NCBI RefSeq assembly: GCF_027594425.1
Contig: NZ_CP115159.1
Coordinates: forward strand, 3,976,620-4,040,619
DNA: 64,000 nt
Reading direction: 5' to 3'
Source of the DNA: Zunongwangia sp. HGR-M22
GTDB taxonomy: Bacteria; Bacteroidota; Bacteroidia; Flavobacteriales; Flavobacteriaceae
Below, one piece after another: positions 18,592 through 27,349 of this stretch. A program made the translations under genes and the position numbers. The notes under the pieces are model-generated. The model saw nothing but the letters and a program-made list of their open reading frames with translations. It searched no databases and had not been told where the DNA came from. How positions within the stretch are numbered: the stretch's first letter is position 1; every line of letters begins with the position of its first letter.

Positions 18592-19638
18592 ATGAGTACA
18601 TTTCATAAACTGAAAATAAAGGAAGTAATTAGGGAAACTGCACAAGCTGTTAGTCTTTCTTTTGAAATTCCGGCTGAATTGAAAGAAGAATTCAAATTCA
18701 AGGCAGGGCAATATATTACTATTAAAGCAGATGTAGAAGGCAAAGAATTACGTAGAGCATATTCGCTTTGTTCTGCCCCTAATTCCGACGAATTTAAAGT
18801 TACAGTAAAAGAAGTTGAGGGTGGTAAATTCTCTGTATTAGCCAACAATAGCTTAAAAGCAGGTGATACTTTAGAAGTTCATCCGCCCGAAGGAAAATTT
18901 ATTTTAGAACCTTCTGAAGCTTCAAGAACCTATGCGGCTTTTGCTGCTGGAAGTGGAATTACGCCAATATTATCGATTATAAAGACAGTTCTTAATAACG
19001 AAAGCCATAGCCGTTTTATTCTTACCTACGGAAATAAATCTCCAGAAGATACCATTTTCTTTAAAGAACTTTTAGAGTTACAAGCAGCCTATCCAGATCG
19101 TTTATTTGTAGAATTTGTCTTTAGTCGAACCCGAGAAGAAAATTCTCATTTTGGCCGTATCGAAACAAGTACGGTTAATTTTGTAATGAAAAATAAATTT
19201 AAAGATCATCCTTTTGATGCGGTGTATTTATGCGGTCCAGAAGAAATGATTAATCATGTTAGCGAAGTACTAACCAATAATGATATTGCTGAAGAAAATA
19301 TTTATTACGAGTTATTTACCAGTAATGATACCGGAGAGGTAGAAGCCAACCTAGAAGGACAGTCACAAATCACTATTTTAGTGGATGATGAGGAAACAAG
19401 TTTTGTGATGAATCAAAACGATATTATTCTGGATGCTGCTTTAGAACACGATCTTGATGTTCCTTATTCTTGCCAGGGTGGAATTTGCAGTAGCTGTATT
19501 GCCAGAATTACTGAAGGTAAAGCTGAAATGCGTAAAAATCAGATTCTAACCGACGATGAAATTGAAGAAGGCCTAATTTTAACCTGCCAGGCACATCCGC
19601 TTACTCCATCTATTAAGGTCGATTACGATGATGTTTAA
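18592..19638 (+). CDS. PaaE-like FAD/NAD(P)H oxidoreductase with C-terminal 2Fe-2S ferredoxin domain
   Basis: The enzyme passes electrons from NAD(P)H through FAD to a plant-type 2Fe-2S centre. In order: the FAD-binding barrel with RAYSLC (residues 55-60), the NAD-binding domain with GSGITPILS (120-128) and CGPEEM (214-219), and a ferredoxin domain with Cys294, Cys299, Cys302 and Cys332 in the C-x4-C-x2-C-x29-C pattern. The layout matches PaaE of phenylacetate epoxidase, but no paaABCD genes are nearby, so the electron acceptor is unknown. I chose the ATG at 18592 (MSTFHKL), giving 348 residues. Confidence 0.9.
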   Translation: MSTFHKLKIKEVIRETAQAVSLSFEIPAELKEEFKFKAGQYITIKADVEGKELRRAYSLCSAPNSDEFKVTVKEVEGGKFSVLANNSLKAGDTLEVHPPEGKFILEPSEASRTYAAFAAGSGITPILSIIKTVLNNESHSRFILTYGNKSPEDTIFFKELLELQAAYPDRLFVEFVFSRTREENSHFGRIETSTVNFVMKNKFKDHPFDAVYLCGPEEMINHVSEVLTNNDIAEENIYYELFTSNDTGEVEANLEGQSQITILVDDEETSFVMNQNDIILDAALEHDLDVPYSCQGGICSSCIARITEGKAEMRKNQILTDDEIEEGLILTCQAHPLTPSIKVDYDDV

Positions 19639-19662
19639 TCGTCATTAAAAATGAAATATAAC

Positions 19663-19695
19663 AAAGGCTTTTAGTTGATTCTAAAGGCCTTTTTT
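19663..19695 (+). terminator. Rho-independent terminator after the PaaE-like gene
   Basis: AAAGGCTTTTAG and CTAAAGGCCTTT form a 12-bp stem with one G-U wobble and a 6-base loop, followed by a T run. It starts 24 bases after the stop codon. Confidence 0.8.
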
Positions 19696-19842
19696 AATTT
19701 TTTGAGGTAAGCCGCTCGAATAATTATAGAATAGCGAAAAAACAGATTTAGAACTATTTTATGCTGAAATCTGAATGATTAGAATTCAAATTTGATATTT
19801 TTAAACTGAATTTTTAGAGTGTGTGAAGGTGTAAGCTAATGA

Positions 19843-20913
19843 TTACAAAACAGAATGTATCTTATCAACCACCATAGCCGGTGTGATCGTTCTTATGGCA
19901 TATTCATAACCCTCCGGATATTTATTCCCGTAGATAGAGGTAGGAATTTTAGGGAATTTTTCTAAATCTGGAATCAAAGAATTTTCTAAAGACTGCCCAA
20001 ATGGTTTAAAACCAGCAAAAGGATGTGTAACGCCCCAAATACTAATTACAGGCACTCCATACATTGCGGCCATATGGCCATTTCCGCTATCCATAGAAAG
20101 CATTGCATCAAGATTGGAGATTAGAGCCAGCTCTTCTTCAAAAGATAAAAGTCCGGCTATGCTTACACAATTCTCGAACTGATTTTCCCAGGATTGCAGC
20201 TTTTTAGTTTCAGCATTTCCACCGCCAAATAAAAATATCTGAGTATTATTTTCTGTATTCAGCTTTTTTAGAACTTCCTCCATAAGATCTGCTGGATATA
20301 CTTTAGAATCATGTTGTGCAAAAGGTGCAATTCCCAGCCATTTTTTAGAAGATTGAGATATAATTTCGCTGATTTTGGCCGGAATTTGATGCTTCTCTGG
20401 AAAAACATGAGCTTTGAAATCGAGCGGAAAACCCATTTCCGCAAAAACATCTGCATAGCGCTGATGGGTGCTTTTCAACTCCCTAAAAAGCTTGTGATCT
20501 TCGCGGGTTAGTTTCTTTTTTTCAGATCTTCCTTTATCAATTTGTTTCACGGGAATTCCAAAAAGGTAAAAAACCGACTTAAGCACATTACTACGCAACA
20601 CATTGTGAAGATCGGCTACCATTTCAATTTCATGATTTCTTAACTCGCGCGCTAATCGTCCCAATCCCATTACACCGTTATGCTCGCCCTTCACGTCGGC
20701 TTCATAAATTTCTACATTTGGAATTCCTTTAAACATAGGCGCGAAAAATGGCCTGGTAAGAAAAGTAATTTTACAATTAGGATAGGTGGACATAAAGGTC
20801 CTAATCACCGGAACCGTCATGGCTACGTCGCCCATCGCCGATAAACGAATAGCAAGAATATGAGCACTTTTCTCTCTATTCACTTTTGGAATATGTTGAT
20901 TTTTAGTGCTCAT
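19843..20913 (-). CDS. Glycosyltransferase family 9 (heptosyltransferase-like)
   Basis: This 356-residue GT-B enzyme probably adds a heptose or similar sugar to LPS core or another glycan at the inner face of the membrane. The N-terminal domain starts HILAIRLSAMGDVAMTVPVI, the GT9 signature with the active-site Asp in SAMGD. The C-terminal domain has WLGIAPFAQHDSKVYP and MLSMDSGNGHMAAMYGVPVI, the nucleotide-sugar site. It follows the DUF4254 gene by 7 bases in an operon; DUF4254 is often next to such transferases. Confidence 0.9.
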   Translation of the reverse strand: MSTKNQHIPKVNREKSAHILAIRLSAMGDVAMTVPVIRTFMSTYPNCKITFLTRPFFAPMFKGIPNVEIYEADVKGEHNGVMGLGRLARELRNHEIEMVADLHNVLRSNVLKSVFYLFGIPVKQIDKGRSEKKKLTREDHKLFRELKSTHQRYADVFAEMGFPLDFKAHVFPEKHQIPAKISEIISQSSKKWLGIAPFAQHDSKVYPADLMEEVLKKLNTENNTQIFLFGGGNAETKKLQSWENQFENCVSIAGLLSFEEELALISNLDAMLSMDSGNGHMAAMYGVPVISIWGVTHPFAGFKPFGQSLENSLIPDLEKFPKIPTSIYGNKYPEGYEYAIRTITPAMVVDKIHSVL

Positions 20914-20920
20914 ATTTCTT

Positions 20921-21526
20921 TTATTTGTTTCTAAGAACCGGGTTTAACTCGTCATCATTATACATCTTCATCTGCTTATAGACTTTCATGTATTTATCTC
21001 CGCTTTCAATATCTTTTAAAAACTGATCGATTGCTGAAGAAAGATCTACTCGTTGCTCTAATAAAACATCTAATTTCGCCTGGCATTTTTCTTTATGATC
21101 GGTAGATGCATCTTCTCGAGTTGCTTCTTCGTGCATATGATAGATTTTAAGCGCAAGAATCGACAATCTGTCTACACCCCAAGCCGGACTTTCGGTATTG
21201 ATTGTCGCATTGTCTTTTGGCTCAACTGCTTTATATTTTTCAAGAAAATAGCTATCGATATATTCTACGGTATCGGTACGATCCTGGTTAGAAGCATCAA
21301 TAAGTCGTTTCAATTTTAAACCAGCTATAGGATCGATATTTGGATCTCTTACAATGTCTTCGTAATGCCACTGTACCGTGTCTATCCAACATTTTCTATA
21401 AAGAAGGTGCTCGATAAGTTGTGCTTCGCTATCGTAAGGATTTGTAAAAGGCTGATCTACATTATCCAATTCATGATATTTTTCAATCACTTCCTGAAAG
21501 ATCTTATTCGCTTTATCTGTAAACAT
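20921..21526 (-). CDS. DUF4254 domain protein
   Basis: The 201-residue cytoplasmic protein is all helical and matches DUF4254 by its N-terminus (ANKIFQEVIEKYHELDN), LIEHLLYRKCWIDTVQWHYED, and the conserved WGVDRLSILALKIYHMHEEA in the middle. No catalytic motif is recognised. It is the first gene of a two-gene operon with the GT9 glycosyltransferase, preceded by a TAnnTTTG box at 21623-21630, so a role in glycan synthesis is likely but undefined. Confidence 0.85.
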   Translation of the reverse strand: MFTDKANKIFQEVIEKYHELDNVDQPFTNPYDSEAQLIEHLLYRKCWIDTVQWHYEDIVRDPNIDPIAGLKLKRLIDASNQDRTDTVEYIDSYFLEKYKAVEPKDNATINTESPAWGVDRLSILALKIYHMHEEATREDASTDHKEKCQAKLDVLLEQRVDLSSAIDQFLKDIESGDKYMKVYKQMKMYNDDELNPVLRNK

Positions 21527-21622
21527 TATGTTGATTTTTTAAAAAGAACTAGTTTAAAACACCTATAAAACTTTAAAATTGAAATATTAGGCGTTTTTAT
21601 TGAATATTTAAAAACTGAAGAG

Positions 21623-21630
21623 CAAAGATA
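21623..21630 (-). promoter_or_regulatory. Promoter -7 box for the DUF4254-GT9 operon
   Basis: The minus strand reads TATCTTTG, an exact TAnnTTTG match, about 95 bases before the DUF4254 start codon. The leader would be about 90 nt long. Confidence 0.5.
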
Positions 21631-21669
21631 TTATAAAATCTATGACTCTAAAACGTAATCTATATGCTA

Positions 21670-22596
21670 TTAATCCTGAATGAATAACACACCAAAGGGC
21701 ATTAAAATTAGAATAATCAATAAAATCTCCCTAAAAATCTTATCTCTACCGTTATCAAAGTAATTAGAAACAATAATACTAAGCGGTATAAAGAAAAAGA
21801 TCAATTCGCTACCATTCTTACTAGGAGCCAAAACACCAACGGCAATTCCTATAATTAGGGTAAATAAAATTAGATTTAAAGAAGGTCTTAGACTCACACC
21901 GGCTTTCTGGATTATAGAAAAATAATAAACAAGCGACCATACAGTAAGTGCAAGAATAATACTAATAGGCGTTAGGAATTTAAATGACTGGTAATTAGAA
22001 AAATTGAAATTATAATCCTGATACCAATTAGAAAATAAATAGAACTGATCTTTTACCAAAAGATTAATCGAACAATAAATCATATACACACATACTGCTG
22101 ATACTATAGGAATTAACCAGTTTTTTGGTCTTGGGCTATAAATTACAATACCTCCAAAAACAATTAATAAGAATAAAATCGACCAGAAATAAAAGAGGGA
22201 AGCAATACAAATCCATAAAGCTGCATCAAATATCTTTTTCTGAACAGAAATTTGTGACTTAAGACTAATAATACGCCTTAATGCCATTAAAATTAGAGTT
22301 GCTGAAATGATAATATTATAATCTTTAAGCAAAGAAAGAAAGGAAGCGCAAAAGACAGAAAATAGCAGCACCTTATACGCGCTTCGTTGTGTTAAATCAT
22401 TCTTTTTGGCCACAAAATTCAGCAAAAAAAGAGAAAACATTAAGCACAAGAAAACGCTTAAAATCTTAAAAAACTTAAAGATCTCGAAGTCTAAAAACCA
22501 GTTCTGAAAATTTGCTGATATGAAAAATCCAGAAAGCAATAGGATAACAAGAGCAATATTTATTGGTTTTGATTTGGAGAAAAAGCTTGTTAGCAT
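21670..22596 (-). CDS. DUF6427 family membrane protein
   Basis: The 308-residue protein has about ten predicted transmembrane helices with short loops. It begins LTSFFSKSKPINIALVILLLS split over residues 2-22, typical of DUF6427, a flavobacterial family found beside DUF6341 and purD, as here. No enzymatic motif can be seen. It could be a polymerase- or flippase-like envelope protein, but this is not supported by the sequence. It is divergent from the DUF6341 gene with a 46-base gap. Confidence 0.7.
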   Translation of the reverse strand: MLTSFFSKSKPINIALVILLLSGFFISANFQNWFLDFEIFKFFKILSVFLCLMFSLFLLNFVAKKNDLTQRSAYKVLLFSVFCASFLSLLKDYNIIISATLILMALRRIISLKSQISVQKKIFDAALWICIASLFYFWSILFLLIVFGGIVIYSPRPKNWLIPIVSAVCVYMIYCSINLLVKDQFYLFSNWYQDYNFNFSNYQSFKFLTPISIILALTVWSLVYYFSIIQKAGVSLRPSLNLILFTLIIGIAVGVLAPSKNGSELIFFFIPLSIIVSNYFDNGRDKIFREILLIILILMPFGVLFIQD

Positions 22597-22608
22597 TGCT
22601 CTTTTTTC

Positions 22609-22616
22609 TATTTTTG
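22609..22616 (+). promoter_or_regulatory. Promoter -7 box for the DUF6341 gene
   Basis: TATTTTTG is an exact TAnnTTTG match 26 bases before the ATG at 22643. Confidence 0.55.
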
Positions 22617-22642
22617 TAGTGTTAAACTAACAATGTTAAACG

Positions 22643-22867
22643 ATGAATGAATTTTTTAATGGAATCTCATGGCTGTTTGAAGAAGTTCTTCTTAAGCCAC
22701 TAGATTGGTTACGTTCTCTGGAACTAGACACCTGGTGGGGTGCTAACGCCATCAACTTTGTATTTATTATCATTGGAATGATCGCATTTGCCTACTGGTG
22801 TAAGCAACTAAAAATATTCCAAGATGCTGATGACGAAAACACAAGATCTAAACCTTATTTAGGTTAA
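22643..22867 (+). CDS. DUF6341 family small membrane protein
   Basis: The 74-residue protein has an amphipathic N-terminus ([20 protein letters not shown]), one transmembrane helix ([16 protein letters not shown], about residues 38-53) and a polar tail. This matches DUF6341, often mis-labelled uracil phosphoribosyltransferase in databases because of its neighbour; no such enzyme domain is present. It converges on purD with a 4-base overlap of the stop codons. Confidence 0.75.
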   Translation: MNEFFNGISWLFEEVLLKPLDWLRSLELDTWWGANAINFVFIIIGMIAFAYWCKQLKIFQDADDENTRSKPYLG

Positions 22868-24138
22868 TCTAAGTCGAAGCCTAGATCTTTTCTAAAATAC
22901 ATCTTATCAAATTGTAGTTTCTCTACATTTTGGTAAGATTTTTTTAGTGCCTGTTCGTAATCTTCTCCAAACGCGGTTACTGCAATTACTCGCCCTCCAT
23001 TGGTAACTACTTTACCGTCTTTTAATGTAGTTCCTGCATGAAAAACAATTGCATCTTCTACATTCTCTATACCGGTAATTTCTTTTCCTTTTTCGTAAGC
23101 TTCAGGATAGCCTCCAGAAACCAACATTACAGTTGTAGCTGCTCTGTCATCTATTTCTAAGTTTACCTCATCAAGTCTTCCCTGTGCTGCTTTTGTCAAT
23201 ACTTCAACCAAATCTGATTTTACTCTTGGTAAAACCACTTCGGTTTCGGGATCACCCATTCTCACATTGTACTCGATCACATAAGGTTCTTCACCCACTT
23301 TAATTAAACCAATAAAAATAAATCCTTTGTAATCTATATTTTCTTCAGCAAGACCATCTACCGTAGGTTTTACGATACGATCTTCGATTTTCTGCATAAA
23401 TTCTTCATTGGCAAACGGCACTGGCGAGATTGCTCCCATTCCTCCAGTATTTAAACCAGTATCGCCTTCACCAATTCGTTTGTAATCTTTTGCTGTTGGT
23501 AAAATTTTGTAGTTTTTACCGTCTGTCAAAACAAATACACTCAGCTCGATACCATCCAAAAATTCTTCGATCACTACTTTTGCGCTGGCTTCACCAAACT
23601 TTTGGTTCTTCAGCATATTTTCCAATTCGGCTTTAGCTTCAGCAAGATTGTTGAGAATTAACACGCCTTTCCCGGCAGCTAAACCATCGGCTTTAAGCAC
23701 ATAAGGAGGCTTTAAAGTTTCTAAAAAGGTTTTTCCCGCTTCTAAACTTTCTATCGTAAAACTCTCGTAAGCAGCAGTAGGAATTTTATGTATTAGCATA
23801 AATTCTTTAGCTCGCTCTTTGCTTCCTTCTAAGAGTGCTCCTCGTTTAGAAGGACCTACAATTAATAGTTCTTTTAATTCTGTATCTTGCCTACAAAAAT
23901 CAGTAATTCCCTTAACTAGTGGATCTTCTGGTCCTACCACCAGCATTTCGATATTTTTTTCAAGAATAAAATCTTTAATACCGGAAAAATCTCCTACATT
24001 TAGGCTTATATTTTCCCCAACTTTTGAAGTTCCGGCGTTTCCGGGAGCTATGTATAGTTTATCGCATTTTGGACTTTGTGCAATTTTGTAAGCAAAAGTA
24101 TGCTCTCTACCACCTGAACCTAGTATTAAGATTTTCAT
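22864..24138 (-). CDS. purD: Phosphoribosylamine-glycine ligase (GARS)
   Basis: PurD catalyses the second step of purine synthesis, joining glycine to phosphoribosylamine with ATP. The 424-residue ATP-grasp enzyme begins [19 protein letters not shown], has the substrate motif [11 protein letters not shown] near residue 68, the ATP-grasp core [18 protein letters not shown] near 145, and the signature [19 protein letters not shown] near 289. It has its own promoter box at 24159-24166. Confidence 0.98.
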   Translation of the reverse strand: MKILILGSGGREHTFAYKIAQSPKCDKLYIAPGNAGTSKVGENISLNVGDFSGIKDFILEKNIEMLVVGPEDPLVKGITDFCRQDTELKELLIVGPSKRGALLEGSKERAKEFMLIHKIPTAAYESFTIESLEAGKTFLETLKPPYVLKADGLAAGKGVLILNNLAEAKAELENMLKNQKFGEASAKVVIEEFLDGIELSVFVLTDGKNYKILPTAKDYKRIGEGDTGLNTGGMGAISPVPFANEEFMQKIEDRIVKPTVDGLAEENIDYKGFIFIGLIKVGEEPYVIEYNVRMGDPETEVVLPRVKSDLVEVLTKAAQGRLDEVNLEIDDRAATTVMLVSGGYPEAYEKGKEITGIENVEDAIVFHAGTTLKDGKVVTNGGRVIAVTAFGEDYEQALKKSYQNVEKLQFDKMYFRKDLGFDLD

Positions 24139-24158
24139 TTTTTATATATTTTGGTCTT

Positions 24159-24166
24159 CAAAAATA
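24159..24166 (-). promoter_or_regulatory. Promoter -7 box for purD
   Basis: The minus strand reads TATTTTTG, an exact TAnnTTTG match, 20 bases before the purD ATG. Confidence 0.55.
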
Positions 24167-24220
24167 ATTGTTTGTAAATTGAAGCGCCAATAAAATCAAA
24201 GAAAAAAACACTGATAAGTT

Positions 24221-25531
24221 TTGGACTGGTTTAAACTTTCGCTTCAATTCAATAAATTCCCTGTTAATCGGGCGCGCAAGATACTTGATGATATTCAAAA
24301 AATTCCTGAAGAAGACTATCAAAACTTTGTAGAAAAGAAAAAGCGTGAAATTGTTGAATTTCATCTTAGAAACAATAATTTCTATAAAGATTTTATCGGA
24401 GATCGGTCAATAGAAAATTGGGAGGATATCCCGGTAATGACGAAGAAAGATCTTCAAATACCTCTTAACAACAGACTTAGCAAAGGATTTAATTTAAAAA
24501 ACACATATATAGGAAAAACTTCGGGCAGTAGTGGACATCCCTTTACTTTTGCTAAAGACAGGTTATGCCATGCTATGGCGTGGGAAGGTTTTAACGATCA
24601 TTATAACTGGCACGGGATTGATTTGAACAAATCGCTACAAGCAAGGTTTTATGGTATCCCGTTAGATTTTTATGGTAATCTGCAAGAACGCATAAAAGAT
24701 AGAATAAGTTTAAGGCGTCGCTTTACCATTTTTGACCTTAGCGATGCAAAATTACAAAGTTTTCTTAACCGTTTTAAAAAGAGCAATTTTAATTATATTA
24801 ATGGATATACGAGTGCAATCTTATTATTCGCTAAATTTCTACAGAAAAAAGAAATCGTACTTAAGAATATTTGCCCAAGTTTAAAATTATGCATCGTAAC
24901 TTCTGAGCGATTGTTTGATAAAGACAAAGAAATTATTGAAAAAGCCATTGGCGTTACGGTTATTAATGAATACGGCGCAAGTGAGGTTGGACTTATTGCT
25001 TTCGAAAACCAAAAAAGGGAATGGTGTCTAAATTCTAAAGATCTTTATATTGAAATTGTAGATCAAAACAATAAAACTTTGCCTGTTGGACAGGAGGGAA
25101 AAGTAATAATTACATCGCTTTACAATAGAGCACATCCTATAATAAGATATGCCATAGGAGATATTGGTATTTTAGATGAGAAAAGCACCACGAAAAAACC
25201 AATTTTAAAATCATTAATAGGAAGAACCAGCGATGTAGCAAAACTTGCTAACGGCAAAGTAGTACCAGGACTTACATTTTACTATGTCACAAAAACGATA
25301 ATCGACGATGCCGGTAGCACCAAAGAATTTGTAATTACCCAAACAGATATTGATACTTTTGAGATTGAATATGTTAGAGAAAATGATTTTGAGGAGGAAG
25401 AGATCGCAAAAATAGCCGATGCCGTAGAAAAATATGTAGGAAAAAACCTTAATGTAAACTTTAAACGTAAACACATGCTAAACAGAACTAAAAGTGGCAA
25501 ATTAAAGCAGTTTACATCTTTAGTCGATTGA
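24221..25531 (+). CDS. CapK-like AMP-forming ligase (phenylacetate-CoA ligase family)
   Basis: The 436-residue adenylate-forming enzyme has the ATP-loop motif GKTSGSSGHPFTFAK near residue 102, NEYGASEVGLIAFE near 248, and the hinge-proximal IRYAIGDIGIL and GRTSDVAKLANGKVVPG in the C-terminal part. CapK/PaaK-like enzymes of this kind occur in capsule or LPS loci and activate acyl groups for glycan decoration. The start is TTG at 24221: an in-frame stop lies six bases upstream, the next Met is about 70 codons in, and the N-terminus DWFKLSLQFNKFPVNRA fits the family. It is divergent from purD and converges on a GT2 gene with a 12-base overlap. Confidence 0.83.
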   Translation: MDWFKLSLQFNKFPVNRARKILDDIQKIPEEDYQNFVEKKKREIVEFHLRNNNFYKDFIGDRSIENWEDIPVMTKKDLQIPLNNRLSKGFNLKNTYIGKTSGSSGHPFTFAKDRLCHAMAWEGFNDHYNWHGIDLNKSLQARFYGIPLDFYGNLQERIKDRISLRRRFTIFDLSDAKLQSFLNRFKKSNFNYINGYTSAILLFAKFLQKKEIVLKNICPSLKLCIVTSERLFDKDKEIIEKAIGVTVINEYGASEVGLIAFENQKREWCLNSKDLYIEIVDQNNKTLPVGQEGKVIITSLYNRAHPIIRYAIGDIGILDEKSTTKKPILKSLIGRTSDVAKLANGKVVPGLTFYYVTKTIIDDAGSTKEFVITQTDIDTFEIEYVRENDFEEEEIAKIADAVEKYVGKNLNVNFKRKHMLNRTKSGKLKQFTSLVD

Positions 25532-26293
25532 TACAGTTTGTTTCGATTTAACGAAAAAATGATCTCCCAAAAAGACCAACATCCAATACAGACTTTTCAG
25601 TTTTCCAAACCCAAGTACTTCATTATAAATTTTAAAATTGTAAAAAAGCATCGCCAGTTTATTCTCGGATACCGATCCTTTTCTAATTCTGTAGAAAGCT
25701 AAAGAATCCTCTATTCCGTGAGCTGTTCCTCCTTTTTCAACAACCACAAGCCACATAGCCCAATCCTGACGCTTTCTAATTTCGGGCAGATATATTTTTC
25801 CTATTTTTGCAGCATTATACATTCCGGTAAGATTACCAATGTAATTGCTTCGCATCAGTTTTTGATAATTTACAAATGGTAAGGCTTTAATTTTTTGCTT
25901 TAATAATCTACCCTGCTCGTCTATTTTTTCATAACTGCTATAAACAATGTTTACTTTATTCTCTAAGCAGAAATTGAGCTGTTTAGAGAGCTTTTCTCTC
26001 TTCCAAAGATCATCTGCATCTAGAAATGCAATAAACTCCCCATTTGCTTCTTTTAACGCCTTGTTACGAGAAAAACCTGCGCCCCTATTTGATTTATTTC
26101 TGAAAACTTTAATTCGCTTATCTTTTTCTGAAAAAGCTGAAATTATTTTAAAAGTTTCGTCTTTAGAAAAATCGTCGACAATAATGAGTTCCCAATTTTG
26201 GTAATCCTGATTTATTACGGAAGCAATAGATGAAGCGATATAATTATTAGAATTATATGCAGGCATAATTATCGAAACAAGAGGACGCTGCAT
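25520..26293 (-). CDS. Glycosyltransferase family 2
   Basis: This 257-residue GT-A enzyme begins PLVSIIMPAYNSNNYIASSI and has the nucleotide-binding WELIIVDDFSKDETF (residues about 33-47) and the metal-binding DAD motif in GEFIAFLDADDLWKREK near residue 94. It transfers a sugar from a nucleotide donor in glycan synthesis. It sits 5 bases after the UXS-like gene, an enzyme that makes an activated pentose, so UDP-xylose could be a donor, although this is an inference. Its 3' end overlaps the CapK-like gene by 12 bases, tail to tail. Confidence 0.92.
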   Translation of the reverse strand: MQRPLVSIIMPAYNSNNYIASSIASVINQDYQNWELIIVDDFSKDETFKIISAFSEKDKRIKVFRNKSNRGAGFSRNKALKEANGEFIAFLDADDLWKREKLSKQLNFCLENKVNIVYSSYEKIDEQGRLLKQKIKALPFVNYQKLMRSNYIGNLTGMYNAAKIGKIYLPEIRKRQDWAMWLVVVEKGGTAHGIEDSLAFYRIRKGSVSENKLAMLFYNFKIYNEVLGFGKLKSLYWMLVFLGDHFFVKSKQTVSID

Positions 26294-26298
26294 TTTAT

Positions 26299-27288
26299 CT
26301 ATTTTCGATTATGCTTACTAAAATCCTTATGTTCTTTCTTTAATAGATCTTCTTTAGATAAATTTTTGAAGTAATTATAAGTAATGCGCATTCCCTCTTC
26401 CCTACTCACTGCAGGCTGCCAGCCAAGAATATCCTTTGCCCGTGTAATATCTGGCTGTCTTTGCATTGGATCGTCCTTAGGAAGTTTCTTATAAACTATT
26501 TTTTGATCTGTGCCGGTGAGCTTTATAATCTCTTCAGCAAAATCATTAATGGTTAATTCATCTGGATTACCAATATTTACTGGCTGACTGTAATCACTGA
26601 GTAATAGTCTATATATTCCTTCAATTTGATCGTCTACATAGCAAAAGGATCTTGTTTGCGTACCATCGCCAAAAACAGTTAAGTTTTCTCCTCTTAAGGA
26701 TTGCCCAATAAACGCAGGAATAACGCGACCATCATTTAATCGCATTCGCGGGCCATACGTGTTAAATATCCGAACTATTCTTGTTTCTATTCCGTGGAAT
26801 CTGTGATAAGCCATCGTTAATGATTCCTGAAAACGTTTTGCTTCATCATAAACTCCTCTTGGTCCTATGGTATTTACATTTCCGTAGTAATCTTCAGATT
26901 GTGGATGCACCAAAGGATCACCATAAATTTCTGAAGTTGAAGCAATCAAAATTCTAGCGCCTTTCTCTTTGGCTAAACCTAAACAATGATGAGTTCCTAA
27001 AGAACCAACCTTTAAAGTTTGAATAGGAATTTTTAGATAATCAATGGGGCTGGCAGGAGATGCAAAGTGCAAAATATAATCTAGTTTGCCCGGCACATGG
27101 ATAAATTTAGTAACATCATGATTATAAAACTCGAAATTCTCGTTCTTAAAAAGATGCTCGATATTTCGAATATCACCAGTTATCAAATTATCCATTCCTA
27201 AAACGCGATAACCTTCTTTAATAAATCTATCGCATAGATGTGATCCCAAGAATCCTGCTGCTCCTGTAATTAATACAGTTTTGCCCAT
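26299..27288 (-). CDS. UDP-glucuronate decarboxylase (UDP-xylose synthase-like) SDR
   Basis: This extended short-chain dehydrogenase would convert UDP-glucuronate to UDP-xylose using bound NAD. The glycine motif is [10 protein letters not shown] (residues 8-17), catalytic Tyr147 and Lys151 lie in YDEAKR, and Thr118/Ser119/Glu120 lie in STSEIYGDP, the Glu that distinguishes UXS from plain epimerases. Also typical are [11 protein letters not shown] near residue 74 and [12 protein letters not shown] near 219. The 329 residues fit, with a lysine-rich tail after 310. It is the likely source of a pentose donor for the adjacent GT2 enzyme. Confidence 0.9.
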   Translation of the reverse strand: MGKTVLITGAAGFLGSHLCDRFIKEGYRVLGMDNLITGDIRNIEHLFKNENFEFYNHDVTKFIHVPGKLDYILHFASPASPIDYLKIPIQTLKVGSLGTHHCLGLAKEKGARILIASTSEIYGDPLVHPQSEDYYGNVNTIGPRGVYDEAKRFQESLTMAYHRFHGIETRIVRIFNTYGPRMRLNDGRVIPAFIGQSLRGENLTVFGDGTQTRSFCYVDDQIEGIYRLLLSDYSQPVNIGNPDELTINDFAEEIIKLTGTDQKIVYKKLPKDDPMQRQPDITRAKDILGWQPAVSREEGMRITYNYFKNLSKEDLLKKEHKDFSKHNRK

Positions 27289-27349
27289 TTATTTTTTATT
27301 AATCGATTTTAATCTAATTATTATCAACCTCAAGTTAAGCAGAAGCGCT

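Noticed and set aside
22643..22867. Uracil phosphoribosyltransferase
   Set aside because: This is a common database label for DUF6341 proteins; at 74 residues with a transmembrane helix and no PRPP motif it cannot be that enzyme.
25214..25500. Two overlapping minus-strand frames inside the CapK-like gene
   Set aside because: They have low-complexity hydrophobic products and sit opposite a well-conserved adenylating-enzyme core.
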